From positions 88,001 to 152,000 of the forward strand of contig CALSNK010000001.1 in the NCBI GenBank assembly GCA_943787675.1: a stretch of 64,000 nucleotides of DNA, written 5' to 3'. The translations under genes were made by a program, and so were the position numbers. Numbering within the stretch: the stretch's first letter is position 1; every line of letters starts with the position of its first letter. Of the stretch, positions 39,390 through 48,734 are shown one piece after another. Under the pieces are notes generated by a model. The model worked only from the letters and a program-made list of their open reading frames with translations. It searched no databases and was not told the origin of the DNA. The DNA comes from an uncultured Pseudomonadales bacterium. Its GTDB lineage: Bacteria; Pseudomonadota; Gammaproteobacteria; Pseudomonadales; Porticoccaceae.

Positions 39390-40694
39390 GAGTTATCAGA
39401 ACCTTTGATTTCAATAAAGGCTTCATCGCGAATTTCCTGTAACCACACCTGAAGCTCTTCTTCGTACTTGCGCTCGCGCAGCATATTCTGTGCGCGGTTG
39501 CGTAAAATATTGGTGCTGAAATCTTCGTCGCGACGGTCAGTGACCTGAAGAATATGCCAGCCAAACTGTGAGCTAAAGGGCGCGCTAATCTCGTCGATTG
39601 CGATACTGTCCATGGTCTGCTCGAACTCAGGCACAAACATCCCCGGAGTAGACCAACCCAGTTCGCCGCCATTCAGGGCAGAGCCCGTATCTTCACTAAA
39701 TTCTTTTGCCAGCACGGCAAAGTCTTCACCGGCCAACGCGCGATCTCGAAGACTATTAAGACGTTCTAGGGTAGTAGCCTCATCACGAATTTGGTTGGGT
39801 TTAATCAAAATATGCCGTGCAAAATGCTGTTCAATTAACTGCTCTCCACCACCACGAAGCTCATAGAGTTTAAGCAGGTGATAGCCAGCGCCACTGCGAA
39901 TGGGATCTGAGATCTGGCCTACTTCCATTTTTTCGACGGCATCAATAAACACGCCGGGAAGCTGAGCCATTTTACGCCAGCCGAGATCGCCGCCCTGAAG
40001 GGCAGACTGATCGGCAGAGTTGGCGATTGCCAGCTCACGAAAGTCTGTGCCGCCGACTGCCTGTGCTTGCAGGTCGAGAGCGCGGGCAAGAATAAGGTCG
40101 GCATCTCCTAGGCTGGTGCCTGTAGGTACTGAGAGTAAAATTTGACCGACATTAACATCTGGAGAGGTTAAAAATCGGCCCTCTTCGGAGTTAAGAAAGT
40201 TATCCAGTTCCTGTTCACTGATACGGATGCGGCGCATAACCTTGCCCTGCTGCACACGCATAATAGTCATTTCGTTACGAATCTGTTCACGAACCACTGC
40301 GACAGTACTGCCCTGGGCATGGATCTGGCCGAAATATTCTTCCAGGGTGATTTTGTTGCCTAGCGGCAATACGCGCCATGGCCTGGTTAAGTTCTTCATC
40401 ACTAATGCGAATGCCGGCGTCATAACCAATGCTGAGCTGCAGTCGCTCTGAGATTAAGCGATCCAGAACCTGCTGTAGCAAGATTTCCTGTGGAGGGGCT
40501 TTGGTGCCAGACTTCTGAATCTGGGTATAGATAGTCACCATCCGCTGATCGAGCTCACTTTGCAGAACAATATCATCATCGACAACAGCAATTACCTTAT
40601 CTAATAAGGTGATTTGCGCCGTGGCACTCATCGATATAAGCAGCGCGCAAACGCCTGTAAATGCAGATCTTTTAGAAATTTTCCAGAGATTCAT
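39386..40694 (-). pseudogene. surA: Periplasmic chaperone/isomerase SurA, interrupted by a one-base frameshift
   Basis: SurA escorts outer-membrane proteins through the periplasm. The N-part (MNLWKISKRSAFTGVCALLI to LNQAMARIAAR, with signal peptide) and the C-part (NKITLEEYFGQIHAQG onwards, with two parvulin PPIase domains around QILLSVPTGTS and FARHILIKPNQ) are in different frames. They meet around 40355-40361, where GGCAACAAAATC contains one base too many. Removing one base gives a normal protein of about 430 residues. As sequenced, product would stop soon after the first domain. It may be a real mutation or a sequencing error. The start overlaps the lptD 3' end; an ATG at 40709 is an alternative. 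Confidence 0.92.
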
Positions 40695-43284
40695 AACCGT
40701 AGATACCATTGTTAAGCATTGTGTCTACCCGACTGCCAGAGCCAGCCAGACCTTTAAATTGTATTTGTAAGAAGATACCATTTCTTGATTTCAACTGCTC
40801 TTCAGGGAATAGAAATTGATCTTCGCGATCAAGCCAGTGGCGCGCCACTAAACTCGCACGCCAGCAACAGCTGTTGTATTCGAAACCAGCAAACAGTTCC
40901 AGTTCCCGCTTGTTAGTAAAATCATGGTTCCAGCGGCCAACCAAATTAAAATTTCCGGCCAGCGGGATAAATGCAGACATATCAACCTGCTCTATATCCT
41001 GATCTACATCCATGCCGCCAAACAATCGCGGTTCGCGGCGAGTGTATCTGTAGGTAAAGTTAAACAGCCGGTTCTCCCGGTCATTATAGCGCACGCCGAC
41101 GCTGCTTTTTTCCAAATCATTATCATGGTTGTCATAGATAAGATCACTGGTAAAGCGCCAGTTTTTCGCCAGTCTGGCGGCTAGCTCTAGCGCCAGTGGC
41201 GACTGATTGCGGCTCAACTCTGCAAGCTCGCTTACTGTTGGGCTAGACGATAGGGTAACCAACCGATCACTGTAGTAGAGGGACTGGGCAATACTGACTC
41301 GAAACCGCTCCTGGCCTGAATCCTGATCAATAAATCGACTGGTAAAGGCGACAGTCAGTCGCTCTTCATCGGAAATTCTGTCGCCGCCATTAAAACGATT
41401 TTCACTAAATAAAAGTTCGTAAGACGGGGTGAACTCTCTGGTATCAAAATCGGGGAGTGCCGACTGATCTTCGAATTTGGTCTTGAGATAAAAAAGGCGT
41501 GGTTCAAAGGTCTGCTTGTGGTTGGCCAGCCAGTTAATGTCTCGTTCGAGGAAAATACTGCTGTCTATGGAAACCATGGGGACCGATACCGAGGGAGAGC
41601 TGTTGCTCAATCCGGTGTTATTGGCGTCGAGGGAGTAGGAAATATGGTTAAACCCGACCTTGGGTTTGAAGTAGCCCCAGCTCCAGCGCTTATCCCAGGT
41701 GATCCCGTAGTCCAATTTGCTGCGACTGCCGGTAGCGAAGTTAGGGTCATCGCGGTCAAAAATAGAGTAACGGTTATTTAGTTCAACCACGAGGCTATTA
41801 TCAAAGCGGTAGTAACCATTGATGGAGATTCTTGGCAGTATCGAATACTGATCTGTCAGCCCTTCAGTGATTACCTGATAGTCTTGAGTCTCGACGAGGT
41901 AATTCCAATGCTTAGTTTTATAGCCAGCCGAGGCGCGACGCTGTAGATGAGTGCTGGTGTTATCGTCTGTTGTAAAGTTGCCGAGATCACGAAAATAGTC
42001 CACATCGCTCACTTCATTGAAGTCTAAGAATGTTGACCAGGGGCGGTCGGCACCACCGCGATGCTGCAGGCTTAACAGGTAGCGATCTTCACCCTCAAAA
42101 GGACGCAGGCCTGTATTCTCATCAATTTTTTCATCGTTGTCACCGCCCTTGTCGCTGCCTAAAAAGTTGGCGACTAATTCGGTTTCCGACCAGCGGCTAA
42201 GGTGACGAAATTCGCTCTCTATGCCAAAGCCACGCTCCTCGATATAGCGGGGAGAAATTGTTGCATCATAATTGGGGGCAATATTCCAATACACAGGCTG
42301 GGTAATGTCGAGGCCATTTTCGTTACCGGCACTGAGGGTTGGAAATAGCAGCCCAGACGCGCGGCGATCATCAACCGGAAACTTAAGGTAGGGGAAGTAA
42401 AAAATCGGGATATCTTTTACTTCGAGACGAGCATTCTTAACCGTGGCAAACCCAGTGCTTTGATCAATGTTAATTTCACTGGTCATTAGCTGCCAGGTTG
42501 CATCGCCGGGTTCACAGCTGGAATACGAGGCATCGTTAATAACAATAATGCCATCTTTATTGCGCGACAGGCTTTCCGCCGAGCCGCGCACAGTTGCCTC
42601 ATGAAGCACATAGGTGGCCTCATCAATCTGAACTTCCTTGCTATCGATATCGATTTCGGCGCTGTTGCCCAAGAGCAAAAGCCCGGGCTCACGAAAGCGA
42701 ACATTACCCTCGAGTGTAACCTGACGGTTATTTTGATTGATGCGGGCGGTATCACTGCGTATCTGGCGATAACCCTGAGAAATCTGTACATCACCCTCTA
42801 GCACGGCAATATTGCCCGGCAGGGCTTCAGTGCTGTTTGCATTCACTCGCAGAGAGGCTTGATCTGGGTCCAAATCGGCATCTGGATAATTTCGCTCAGG
42901 CTCCAGATAGGCGCCACAGCAGTAAGGGTCCACAGACAATTGCTGTTCTGGGGTCATATCTTCTGCTTCAACCCAATCCAGATTCAGCGCCCTAGCAACT
43001 CTAGGCTCTTCTGGATCAGCCGGTCTTGTGTTCTTGAGGCTGCGGGCAGGACGATTGCCTCTGGCTGTCTCTGTACTCTGGGGTTCCTGCTCAACACAGA
43101 GCCATTCGCCCTCTGTGCCGGCACTGCAGTTCCACAATGCCGCTGTATTCTCTTCAGCTATGGCACTTAAAGGCATCAGAGTTAAAGAAACAGCAGCACC
43201 CAATGTGGCAATCACTGAAATCAAAAAGCGCCGACCAGAACGAGCGGGTAGGGGGTGTCGCAGAATTGTTGTAGCTTGCGTCAA
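40672..43284 (-). CDS. lptD: LPS-assembly outer-membrane protein LptD
   Basis: LptD is the beta-barrel that, with LptE, inserts lipopolysaccharide into the outer leaflet. The 870-residue product starts at TTG (complement of 43282-43284). It has a signal peptide ending near LMPLSAIAEE, an N-terminal jellyroll domain (VLEGDVQISQGYRQIRSDTA onwards) and a long beta-barrel with aromatic strand ends. The N-terminal cysteines (WNCSAG, YCCGAY) and the late CC pair in EYNSCCWRAS fit the disulfides of the E. coli protein. Its partner lptE lies about 5 kb further along. It heads the surA-pdxA-rsmA-apaGH run. Confidence 0.96.
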   Translation of the reverse strand: MTQATTILRHPLPARSGRRFLISVIATLGAAVSLTLMPLSAIAEENTAALWNCSAGTEGEWLCVEQEPQSTETARGNRPARSLKNTRPADPEEPRVARALNLDWVEAEDMTPEQQLSVDPYCCGAYLEPERNYPDADLDPDQASLRVNANSTEALPGNIAVLEGDVQISQGYRQIRSDTARINQNNRQVTLEGNVRFREPGLLLLGNSAEIDIDSKEVQIDEATYVLHEATVRGSAESLSRNKDGIIVINDASYSSCEPGDATWQLMTSEINIDQSTGFATVKNARLEVKDIPIFYFPYLKFPVDDRRASGLLFPTLSAGNENGLDITQPVYWNIAPNYDATISPRYIEERGFGIESEFRHLSRWSETELVANFLGSDKGGDNDEKIDENTGLRPFEGEDRYLLSLQHRGGADRPWSTFLDFNEVSDVDYFRDLGNFTTDDNTSTHLQRRASAGYKTKHWNYLVETQDYQVITEGLTDQYSILPRISINGYYRFDNSLVVELNNRYSIFDRDDPNFATGSRSKLDYGITWDKRWSWGYFKPKVGFNHISYSLDANNTGLSNSSPSVSVPMVSIDSSIFLERDINWLANHKQTFEPRLFYLKTKFEDQSALPDFDTREFTPSYELLFSENRFNGGDRISDEERLTVAFTSRFIDQDSGQERFRVSIAQSLYYSDRLVTLSSSPTVSELAELSRNQSPLALELAARLAKNWRFTSDLIYDNHDNDLEKSSVGVRYNDRENRLFNFTYRYTRREPRLFGGMDVDQDIEQVDMSAFIPLAGNFNLVGRWNHDFTNKRELELFAGFEYNSCCWRASLVARHWLDREDQFLFPEEQLKSRNGIFLQIQFKGLAGSGSRVDTMLNNGIYGYESLENF

Positions 43285-43418
43285 ATCTGAGGTCCAAAGC
43301 GAATTTTATATTGCTGGCATTTTACCTGATATCTGCGCTTAGTAGAGACCTCAATTGCAGCAAATAGGCTAGAATAGCTATTTTTTGCCCCTGGGCTATT
43401 TAAATAGGCTGTCGCTGA

Positions 43419-44450
43419 GTGAAAAACCAACAACAACAGACTTTTTTGGACTGGATAACGGCCTTTCTGCCACCCGAGAAACTGTTATCGGAACCCTTGA
43501 AAGTGCAAGCTCTCGCTGGCGATGCAGGCTTTCGTCGCTATTACCGGCTCAACACCCAGCCCAGTTTAATTGCCGTGGACTCACCGCCGAAAAAAGAAAA
43601 TAACCCGGCCTATATTTCTGTGGCTATGGCCCTCCAAGCAGAGGGTATTCGCACACCCAAAGTACATGCCGTGGATTTTGCTCAGGGATTCTTTTTACTT
43701 GAAGATTTCGGCCATGATTTGCTTCAGCCAATGCTTAATTCAGAGACCGTCGATAGCTATTATCAGCAGGCTCAAGAGACGCTGATAGACATTCAAAAAA
43801 CTGTCCCAGACCCCTTAGTTTTTCCTCGTTTTGACGTCCAGTTACTGAGGGGCGAGATGGCACTGTTTAGCCACTGGTTTGTCGGTGAGCTACTGGGTAT
43901 CACCCTGGATAAACAAGACATAGCCTTATTGGATAGCCTGTTTGATCAGCTGGCCGATAGCGCATTGGCTCAGCCTCAGGTGGTAGTCCATCGAGACTAT
44001 CACTCACGCAACCTGATGATACTGGCAGACAAAACACTGGGGGTGATTGATTTTCAAGACGCGGTCTATGGCCCGATCACCTACGATCTAGTGTCTCTTT
44101 TAAAAGATTGTTATGTACGCTGGCCCGCCCAGCAGATGCGTCAGAGAGCCCTGGCTTACAAGGCTCAGGCCTGTGCCAACATTGAGGACGATCAGTTTTT
44201 GAAATGGTTTGACCTAATGGGCCTGCAGCGACATATCAAGGTGATGGGTATTTTTGCGCGCCTGGCCCTGCGAGACGGTAAGCGGGGTTATTTGGAGGAT
44301 CTGCCCCTAGTGATTCGCTATAGCCTGGAAGCGGCTAAAGACTATCCCGGCAGCCGTGCATTTTATGATTGGTTTATACAGCGCATAGAACCACAGCTCG
44401 CGTCCCAAGAGTGGTACCGCGACTGGCAGACGGCAGGTGAAAACCGATGA
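43419..44450 (+). CDS. amgK: Sugar kinase of MurNAc/GlcNAc recycling (AmgK)
   Basis: AmgK phosphorylates the anomeric position of MurNAc (and GlcNAc) in the cell-wall recycling route that bypasses de novo UDP-MurNAc synthesis and hence fosfomycin. The 343-residue product has an aminoglycoside-phosphotransferase fold with the catalytic loop VVHRDYHSRNLMI (near residue 192) and the metal-binding GVIDFQDAVYGP (near 210). The start is GTG 43419 with no clear ribosome-binding site. The stop overlaps the murU start (ATGA). The murU neighbour supports the specific role over other kinases of this fold. Confidence 0.9.
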   Translation: MKNQQQQTFLDWITAFLPPEKLLSEPLKVQALAGDAGFRRYYRLNTQPSLIAVDSPPKKENNPAYISVAMALQAEGIRTPKVHAVDFAQGFFLLEDFGHDLLQPMLNSETVDSYYQQAQETLIDIQKTVPDPLVFPRFDVQLLRGEMALFSHWFVGELLGITLDKQDIALLDSLFDQLADSALAQPQVVVHRDYHSRNLMILADKTLGVIDFQDAVYGPITYDLVSLLKDCYVRWPAQQMRQRALAYKAQACANIEDDQFLKWFDLMGLQRHIKVMGIFARLALRDGKRGYLEDLPLVIRYSLEAAKDYPGSRAFYDWFIQRIEPQLASQEWYRDWQTAGENR

Positions 44451-45118
44451 AGGCGATGATTCTAGCGGCCGGCTTTGGTAGCCGACTGCGCCCCCTTACC
44501 GAGACCATCCCGAAACCTCTTCTAGAGGTAGGCGGCAAGCCCTTACTGCAATACCATCTCGAGCGGCTGGCTGCGGCAGGCATTACCGATATTGTTATTA
44601 ACACCAGCTGGTTAGCCGAGCTTATAGAAGATTACTTTGGCGATGGCAGCGACTTTGGGGTGAAGATTCAATGGTCTCGAGAAGCTCAGCCCCTAGAAAC
44701 CGGTGGCGGCATCGCTCATGCATTGCCACTGCTAGGCAGCGAGCCGTTTCTATTGATTAATGGCGATGTGTGGACAGATTTTCCGCTGCACAGCATGAGT
44801 CTCGATAAGGGTATGGATGCGCATCTGGTCATGGTTACCAACCCTGAGCATCATCCCGAGGGCGACTTTGCTGTCGCCAACAATCTTGTTAGCTACGATG
44901 TTGGTTCCAAGTATACTTTTAGCGGTATCAGCCTATTCAGGCCACAGTTATTTGCGGGTTACGAGGAAGACTGTTTCCCACTGCGGGATGTTATGGCCCC
45001 GGCAATTTTGTCCGGTAATGTCTCTGGGGAAGTCTATACTGGTAACTGGTGGGATATAGGCACAGTAGAGAGACTGTCGCGCCTGAATAAACAACTTAAT
45101 ACAGCTGAGTCAAAATAA
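44447..45118 (+). CDS. murU: MurNAc-1-phosphate uridylyltransferase (MurU)
   Basis: MurU converts MurNAc-alpha-1-phosphate and UTP to UDP-MurNAc, the second step after AmgK. The 223-residue nucleotidyltransferase has the NTP-binding motif LAAGFGSRLRPLTETIPKPL (residues about 6-25), the sugar-site INGDVWTDFPL and the C-terminal WWDIGTVERLSRL. It is much shorter than glucose-1-phosphate thymidylyltransferases. Overlap with amgK implies a shared message. Confidence 0.92.
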   Translation: MKAMILAAGFGSRLRPLTETIPKPLLEVGGKPLLQYHLERLAAAGITDIVINTSWLAELIEDYFGDGSDFGVKIQWSREAQPLETGGGIAHALPLLGSEPFLLINGDVWTDFPLHSMSLDKGMDAHLVMVTNPEHHPEGDFAVANNLVSYDVGSKYTFSGISLFRPQLFAGYEEDCFPLRDVMAPAILSGNVSGEVYTGNWWDIGTVERLSRLNKQLNTAESK

Positions 45119-45120
45119 TA

Positions 45121-45462
45121 ATGATCACAAGAAATCACTTCCAAATAATCTTTTGGTTCAGCCTATTAGGCACCATTGGTCTCTCACTGATTCCAGTATC
45201 GGGGCAGCAATTTTTCGAATCACAGGACAAATTTGGTCATGCTACGGTCTACGCCATATTGTATTTTTTGTCGGTGCGAGCCTACGGCCACCGAGTTCCC
45301 CTTTGGCTTTTGGCCGCAGTACTGGTGGCGTTTGGATTATCAATGGAGCTAGCCCAATCCATGACCAGCTATCGTTATGGCGATCCCTGGGATTCACTGG
45401 CCAATAGCCTAGGTGTTCTAGTAATTTGGTTAGTCGTTAGTCTGCGCAAGAAATGGCAGTGA
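45121..45462 (+). CDS. VanZ-like membrane protein
   Basis: A 113-residue protein with three or four hydrophobic stretches (FWFSLLGTIGLSLIP, an internal YAILYFLSV, LLAAVLVAFGLSMELAQ and a C-terminal LGVLVIWLVVSL). DKFGHATVYAILYFLSVRAY and the GLSMELAQSMTSYRYGDPWD segment match VanZ-like proteins, whose biochemical role outside teicoplanin resistance is unknown. It begins 2 bp after murU and overlaps the next gene by 10 bp, so it is in the amgK operon. Confidence 0.8.
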   Translation: MITRNHFQIIFWFSLLGTIGLSLIPVSGQQFFESQDKFGHATVYAILYFLSVRAYGHRVPLWLLAAVLVAFGLSMELAQSMTSYRYGDPWDSLANSLGVLVIWLVVSLRKKWQ

Positions 45463-45722
45463 AATCAGTGTACCGCGGCAGCGATAATTTTGAAGCTCAG
45501 TTACTTAAAGGAATTATGGAGCAGGAAGGCCTGCAAGTATTTCTTCAGGGTGCAGCCTTGCAAGGAGCCATGGGCGAGGTGCCAGCAATGGGGCATCTAT
45601 CGATTGACGTCAATGATGCGGATCAGGGCAGGGCGACAGCGATAATTGCTGCCTATGAGCGTGGCGACTATGCTCTTGATGATCTAGACAGTGGGCTTGA
45701 CGATGAAAGGGAGGATAAATAA
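45453..45722 (+). CDS. DUF2007-type small protein
   Basis: An 89-residue soluble protein starting at ATG 45453 inside the end of the VanZ-like gene. VYRGSDNFEAQLLKGIMEQE followed by GLQVFLQG and the middle LSIDVNDADQGRATAIIAAY match the DUF2007 pattern (PII-like ferredoxin-like fold, proposed signal role). The tail is strongly acidic. Function unknown. It is cotranscribed with its neighbours by overlap and a 2-bp gap. Confidence 0.75.
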   Translation: MAVKSVYRGSDNFEAQLLKGIMEQEGLQVFLQGAALQGAMGEVPAMGHLSIDVNDADQGRATAIIAAYERGDYALDDLDSGLDDEREDK

Positions 45723-45724
45723 TT

Positions 45725-47116
45725 ATGACGCCTAAGTTAAAGCGAATATCCCTGTGGCTCGGCCCCTTAGCTGCTGCTCTGGTCACCCTGTCTATGATGC
45801 AATCAGGCTGGGCTCGCGAAGGTGCATTAGTCGGTGGTCTTACCGTCCTCTGCGCAATCTGGTGGGTGTTCGAACCTATCCCCATTCCTGCGACTTCCAT
45901 GATCCCGCTGGGTGTTTTTCCACTGCTGGGCCTTCTCAATGGCAAGCAGGTCGCTCAGGCTTATGGCGATCCACTTATTATTTTATTGATGGGCGGCGCC
46001 ATGCTATCCAAGGCCATGGAAAAGAGCGGCGCGCACCGTCGACTTGCCCTGTATATGGTCAATCTCTTTGGTGGCGACAATCAGCGGCGGCTGGTCTTCG
46101 GTTTTATGGTGGCCTCTGCGGTACTTAGCATGTGGGTTTCCAATACCGCCACTACCCTAATGCTATTGCCCATCGCCTACGCCGTTCTAGACAGTGCTCG
46201 CAGCGAAGACTCAGCCAAGCTCGCTGTGCCATTATTTCTCGGCATTGCCTATGCCGCCAGTATCGGTGGGCTGGGTACGCCTATCGGCTCGCCGCCCAAT
46301 ATCGTCTTCCTGAAAATTTATGGCGAAGCCACAGGGACTATTCCTAGTTTTGCCCAATGGATGCTCTGGGGTCTCCCCGTCGTTGTGCTGTTACTACCTT
46401 TAGCTGGACTATGGATTACCCGCCATTTAGGTGAGTCGGCCCCTTTGGCCATTCCCCATGCCGGTGTTTGGCGCACAGAAGAAGTCCGTGTGCTCATCGT
46501 TTTCTCATTGACCGCCCTGGCTTGGATTACCTTGCGTGAACCCTTTGGTGGCTGGACAACATTACTGGGGGTGCCCACCGCCAACTATGCCGCCGTGGCG
46601 TTAACCTCGGTGATAATTATGTTTGTATTGCCCAATGGCCGTGGTGGAAAATTACTAGATTGGGAATCAGCCTCGACCATTCACTGGGGTGTTCTACTGT
46701 TATTTGCCGGCGGTATTGCCATTGCCAAAGCATTCGCGGTCACTGGTATTAGTCAGGCCATTGGTGAATCACTGTCGGGGGTCACCCGACTATCCATCAT
46801 TGTACTTATTGCTGCAGTGGCGTTGGCGGTTACCTTTTTAACCGAGATCACCAGCAATACAGCAACCACCACATTGTTAATGCCTATTCTCGCGGCAGCC
46901 TCCCTAGGTGCGGGATTTGATCCCGCACTATTAATGTTGCCGGCAGCACTTTCTGCCAGCTGTGCCTTTATGTTGCCAGTGGCAACAGCCCCCAATGCGA
47001 TCGTATTTGGCAGCGGAAAAATCACCGTGGAGCAGATGGTGCGAGAAGGGTTTGCGTTAAATTTGATGGGTGCGGCGGTTATAACGTTGGTAGTTTATTT
47101 TTGGTTGGGATTTTAA
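45725..47116 (+). CDS. DASS-family anion/sodium symporter (SLC13 type)
   Basis: A 463-residue inner-membrane transporter with about eleven or twelve hydrophobic segments. Both halves carry the SNT hallmark of divalent-anion sodium symporters: VSNTATTLMLLP (near residue 140) and ITSNTATTTLLMP (near 380). GLGTPIGSPPNIVF and VATAPNAIVFGSGK form the paired sodium-site turns. The substrate (dicarboxylate, sulfate or another anion) cannot be read from sequence. It is the last gene of the amgK run. Confidence 0.88.
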   Translation: MTPKLKRISLWLGPLAAALVTLSMMQSGWAREGALVGGLTVLCAIWWVFEPIPIPATSMIPLGVFPLLGLLNGKQVAQAYGDPLIILLMGGAMLSKAMEKSGAHRRLALYMVNLFGGDNQRRLVFGFMVASAVLSMWVSNTATTLMLLPIAYAVLDSARSEDSAKLAVPLFLGIAYAASIGGLGTPIGSPPNIVFLKIYGEATGTIPSFAQWMLWGLPVVVLLLPLAGLWITRHLGESAPLAIPHAGVWRTEEVRVLIVFSLTALAWITLREPFGGWTTLLGVPTANYAAVALTSVIIMFVLPNGRGGKLLDWESASTIHWGVLLLFAGGIAIAKAFAVTGISQAIGESLSGVTRLSIIVLIAAVALAVTFLTEITSNTATTTLLMPILAAASLGAGFDPALLMLPAALSASCAFMLPVATAPNAIVFGSGKITVEQMVREGFALNLMGAAVITLVVYFWLGF

Positions 47117-47144
47117 TTCTCAACAATCCCTATTGATTTAACGG

Positions 47145-47177
47145 TTAATATTTTAAACAAACGATGTTTAATATTAA
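47145..47177. terminator. AT-rich inverted repeat between convergent genes
   Basis: TTAATATT plus AAAC pairs with GTTT plus AATATTAA around a 7-nt loop, with a TT bulge. It spans the end of holA and the gap from the transporter gene. Low GC makes it a weak candidate terminator. Confidence 0.35.
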
Positions 47178-48220
47178 GGCTGTAAAAGAATTTTAATATT
47201 GCCCGGTTGCAAGCTTTGGCTGCCGGCAATCGATAACACCAGTGTCGCCATCTCATCCCAGACATCGGCTTTACGCATGCCCTTAATGCCACGATCAATT
47301 GCCCCGGCCTGATATAAAAACATACGCAGGTGAGCAGGTTTATTGCGCTGTAATGCTCGGCGAAATAGGCTCATGCGCTTATCCCAAACGCCGGAATTTT
47401 TGAGTGCCCAGTCGCTGTGTTCACCTCGCGCCACCTGTTCGCTGGCTTTTACTAAAATACGCAGCTCTCGGGTGATTGCCCAGAGTAGGGGGATAGGTTC
47501 TGTGCCTTCGTTTTGTAATCCGCGCAGTGACTGTGCGGCAGACTGCGCGTCGCCTATGAGCATTTTATCGATAAATTCAAATAGATTGTAGCGGGCACTA
47601 TCAGCAACCACAGCCGACATGGTATCGGCATCGACTTTGCCTTCTGGGGCCAACAATTTAAGTTTTTCAATTTCTTGTACGGCGGCTAATAAGTTGCCTT
47701 CGACGCGGTCCGCTAGAATTTGTACCGCTTCTTGGTTGGCTTGAATATTCGCCTGGCTGAGACGCTGCTGAATCCAGCGTGGCAAGTTATCGGCGCTGAC
47801 TGGCCACACTTGAATATGGGCGCCCAGAGACTCAAGTGCCTTTAGCCATTTACTATTTTGTGCAGACTTTTCAAGCTTGGGAAGAATAACTAAAAGGAGA
47901 TTATCTGGATTGGGATTGGCGCAAATTTCACAGAGTGCTTTGCTACCTTTGTCGCCGGGCTTTCCATTAGCAATACGAATTTCGAGAATTTTTTTATCGG
48001 AAAATAACGATAGAGAATTAGCTTCATTGACGACATGGTTCCAGTCGTAATTGCCCTCGACATGGAAAAGCTCGCGTTCGGTAAACCCATTTTTTCTTGC
48101 GGCCACTCGCACTGCATCGGCGCATTCTTGAGCCAGTAATGGTTCGTCACCACTAATCACATAGACAGGGAGAAATTGCTTTTGCAGGTTACCGCTAAGC
48201 TGTTCTGCCTTGATTTTCAT
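47174..48220 (-). CDS. holA: DNA polymerase III delta subunit
   Basis: HolA opens the beta sliding clamp within the clamp loader. The 348-residue product has the N-terminal LPVYVISGDEPLLAQECADA, an AAA+-like fold without a Walker A motif as in delta subunits, and the C-terminal GVWDKRMSLFRRALQRNKPA. The ATG shares a base with the lptE stop (TAATG). The leuS-lptE-holA order is conserved in gammaproteobacteria and supports the call. Confidence 0.95.
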   Translation of the reverse strand: MKIKAEQLSGNLQKQFLPVYVISGDEPLLAQECADAVRVAARKNGFTERELFHVEGNYDWNHVVNEANSLSLFSDKKILEIRIANGKPGDKGSKALCEICANPNPDNLLLVILPKLEKSAQNSKWLKALESLGAHIQVWPVSADNLPRWIQQRLSQANIQANQEAVQILADRVEGNLLAAVQEIEKLKLLAPEGKVDADTMSAVVADSARYNLFEFIDKMLIGDAQSAAQSLRGLQNEGTEPIPLLWAITRELRILVKASEQVARGEHSDWALKNSGVWDKRMSLFRRALQRNKPAHLRMFLYQAGAIDRGIKGMRKADVWDEMATLVLSIAGSQSLQPGNIKILLQP

Positions 48221-48720
48221 TACTGCTGGCCAGCGCTGGGTACTACACGTAAGCGGTTGAGAATTTGGCGGACAATCTCTTCACGCATACCATTTTTTAC
48301 TCGGCGCTCTTCATTGTCGGAGGCCAGTACATCTTGCTCATTAAACTCATAGACGCGCTCGACCGAGGCGGTAGAGAGTGGTATTAGTTGGGCGCCATCG
48401 GCACCAACAATTAGAAAATCTACTTCTTCATTAAGTTGGTATTCTGCGACTCGGGCTGCGGCATTAATGGTGCCGCTTCGGCGTGTCTGTCGGAAATCGA
48501 CGATCACAACGCTGTAGCTCGCGTCTGCAGAGCTGGGCACAATTTTTGCCCCGTACACATTTAGCGCACGGGTTAGCTCTTGGATAAGATCGCTGTGGGC
48601 ATCATTGGATGACAGATATAGGCTGCCTAAGTCTGTAGGTACAACCTGAGAATTGCGCAGCTGCCAGCCACAGGCAGACAGCAGTAATATCATTGCGATG
48701 GGGAGTAAATTTTTCATCAT
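48220..48720 (-). CDS. lptE: LPS-assembly lipoprotein LptE
   Basis: LptE plugs the LptD barrel and helps load LPS. The 166-residue product has a lipoprotein signal (MMKNLLPIAMILLLSACGW, lipobox LSAC) and the typical CGWQLRNS start of the mature chain. Sequence is otherwise weakly conserved in this family; position between leuS and holA is strong support. Two adjacent ATG codons follow GAGGA; either may be used. Its partner lptD is in this window. Confidence 0.93.
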   Translation of the reverse strand: MMKNLLPIAMILLLSACGWQLRNSQVVPTDLGSLYLSSNDAHSDLIQELTRALNVYGAKIVPSSADASYSVVIVDFRQTRRSGTINAAARVAEYQLNEEVDFLIVGADGAQLIPLSTASVERVYEFNEQDVLASDNEERRVKNGMREEIVRQILNRLRVVPSAGQQ

Positions 48721-48734
48721 TACAGTCCTCTTTC

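Noticed and set aside
43385-43603. 72-codon ORF overlapping the amgK start in another frame.
   Set aside because: It has no motif and is fully explained by amgK; coding signals favour the amgK frame.
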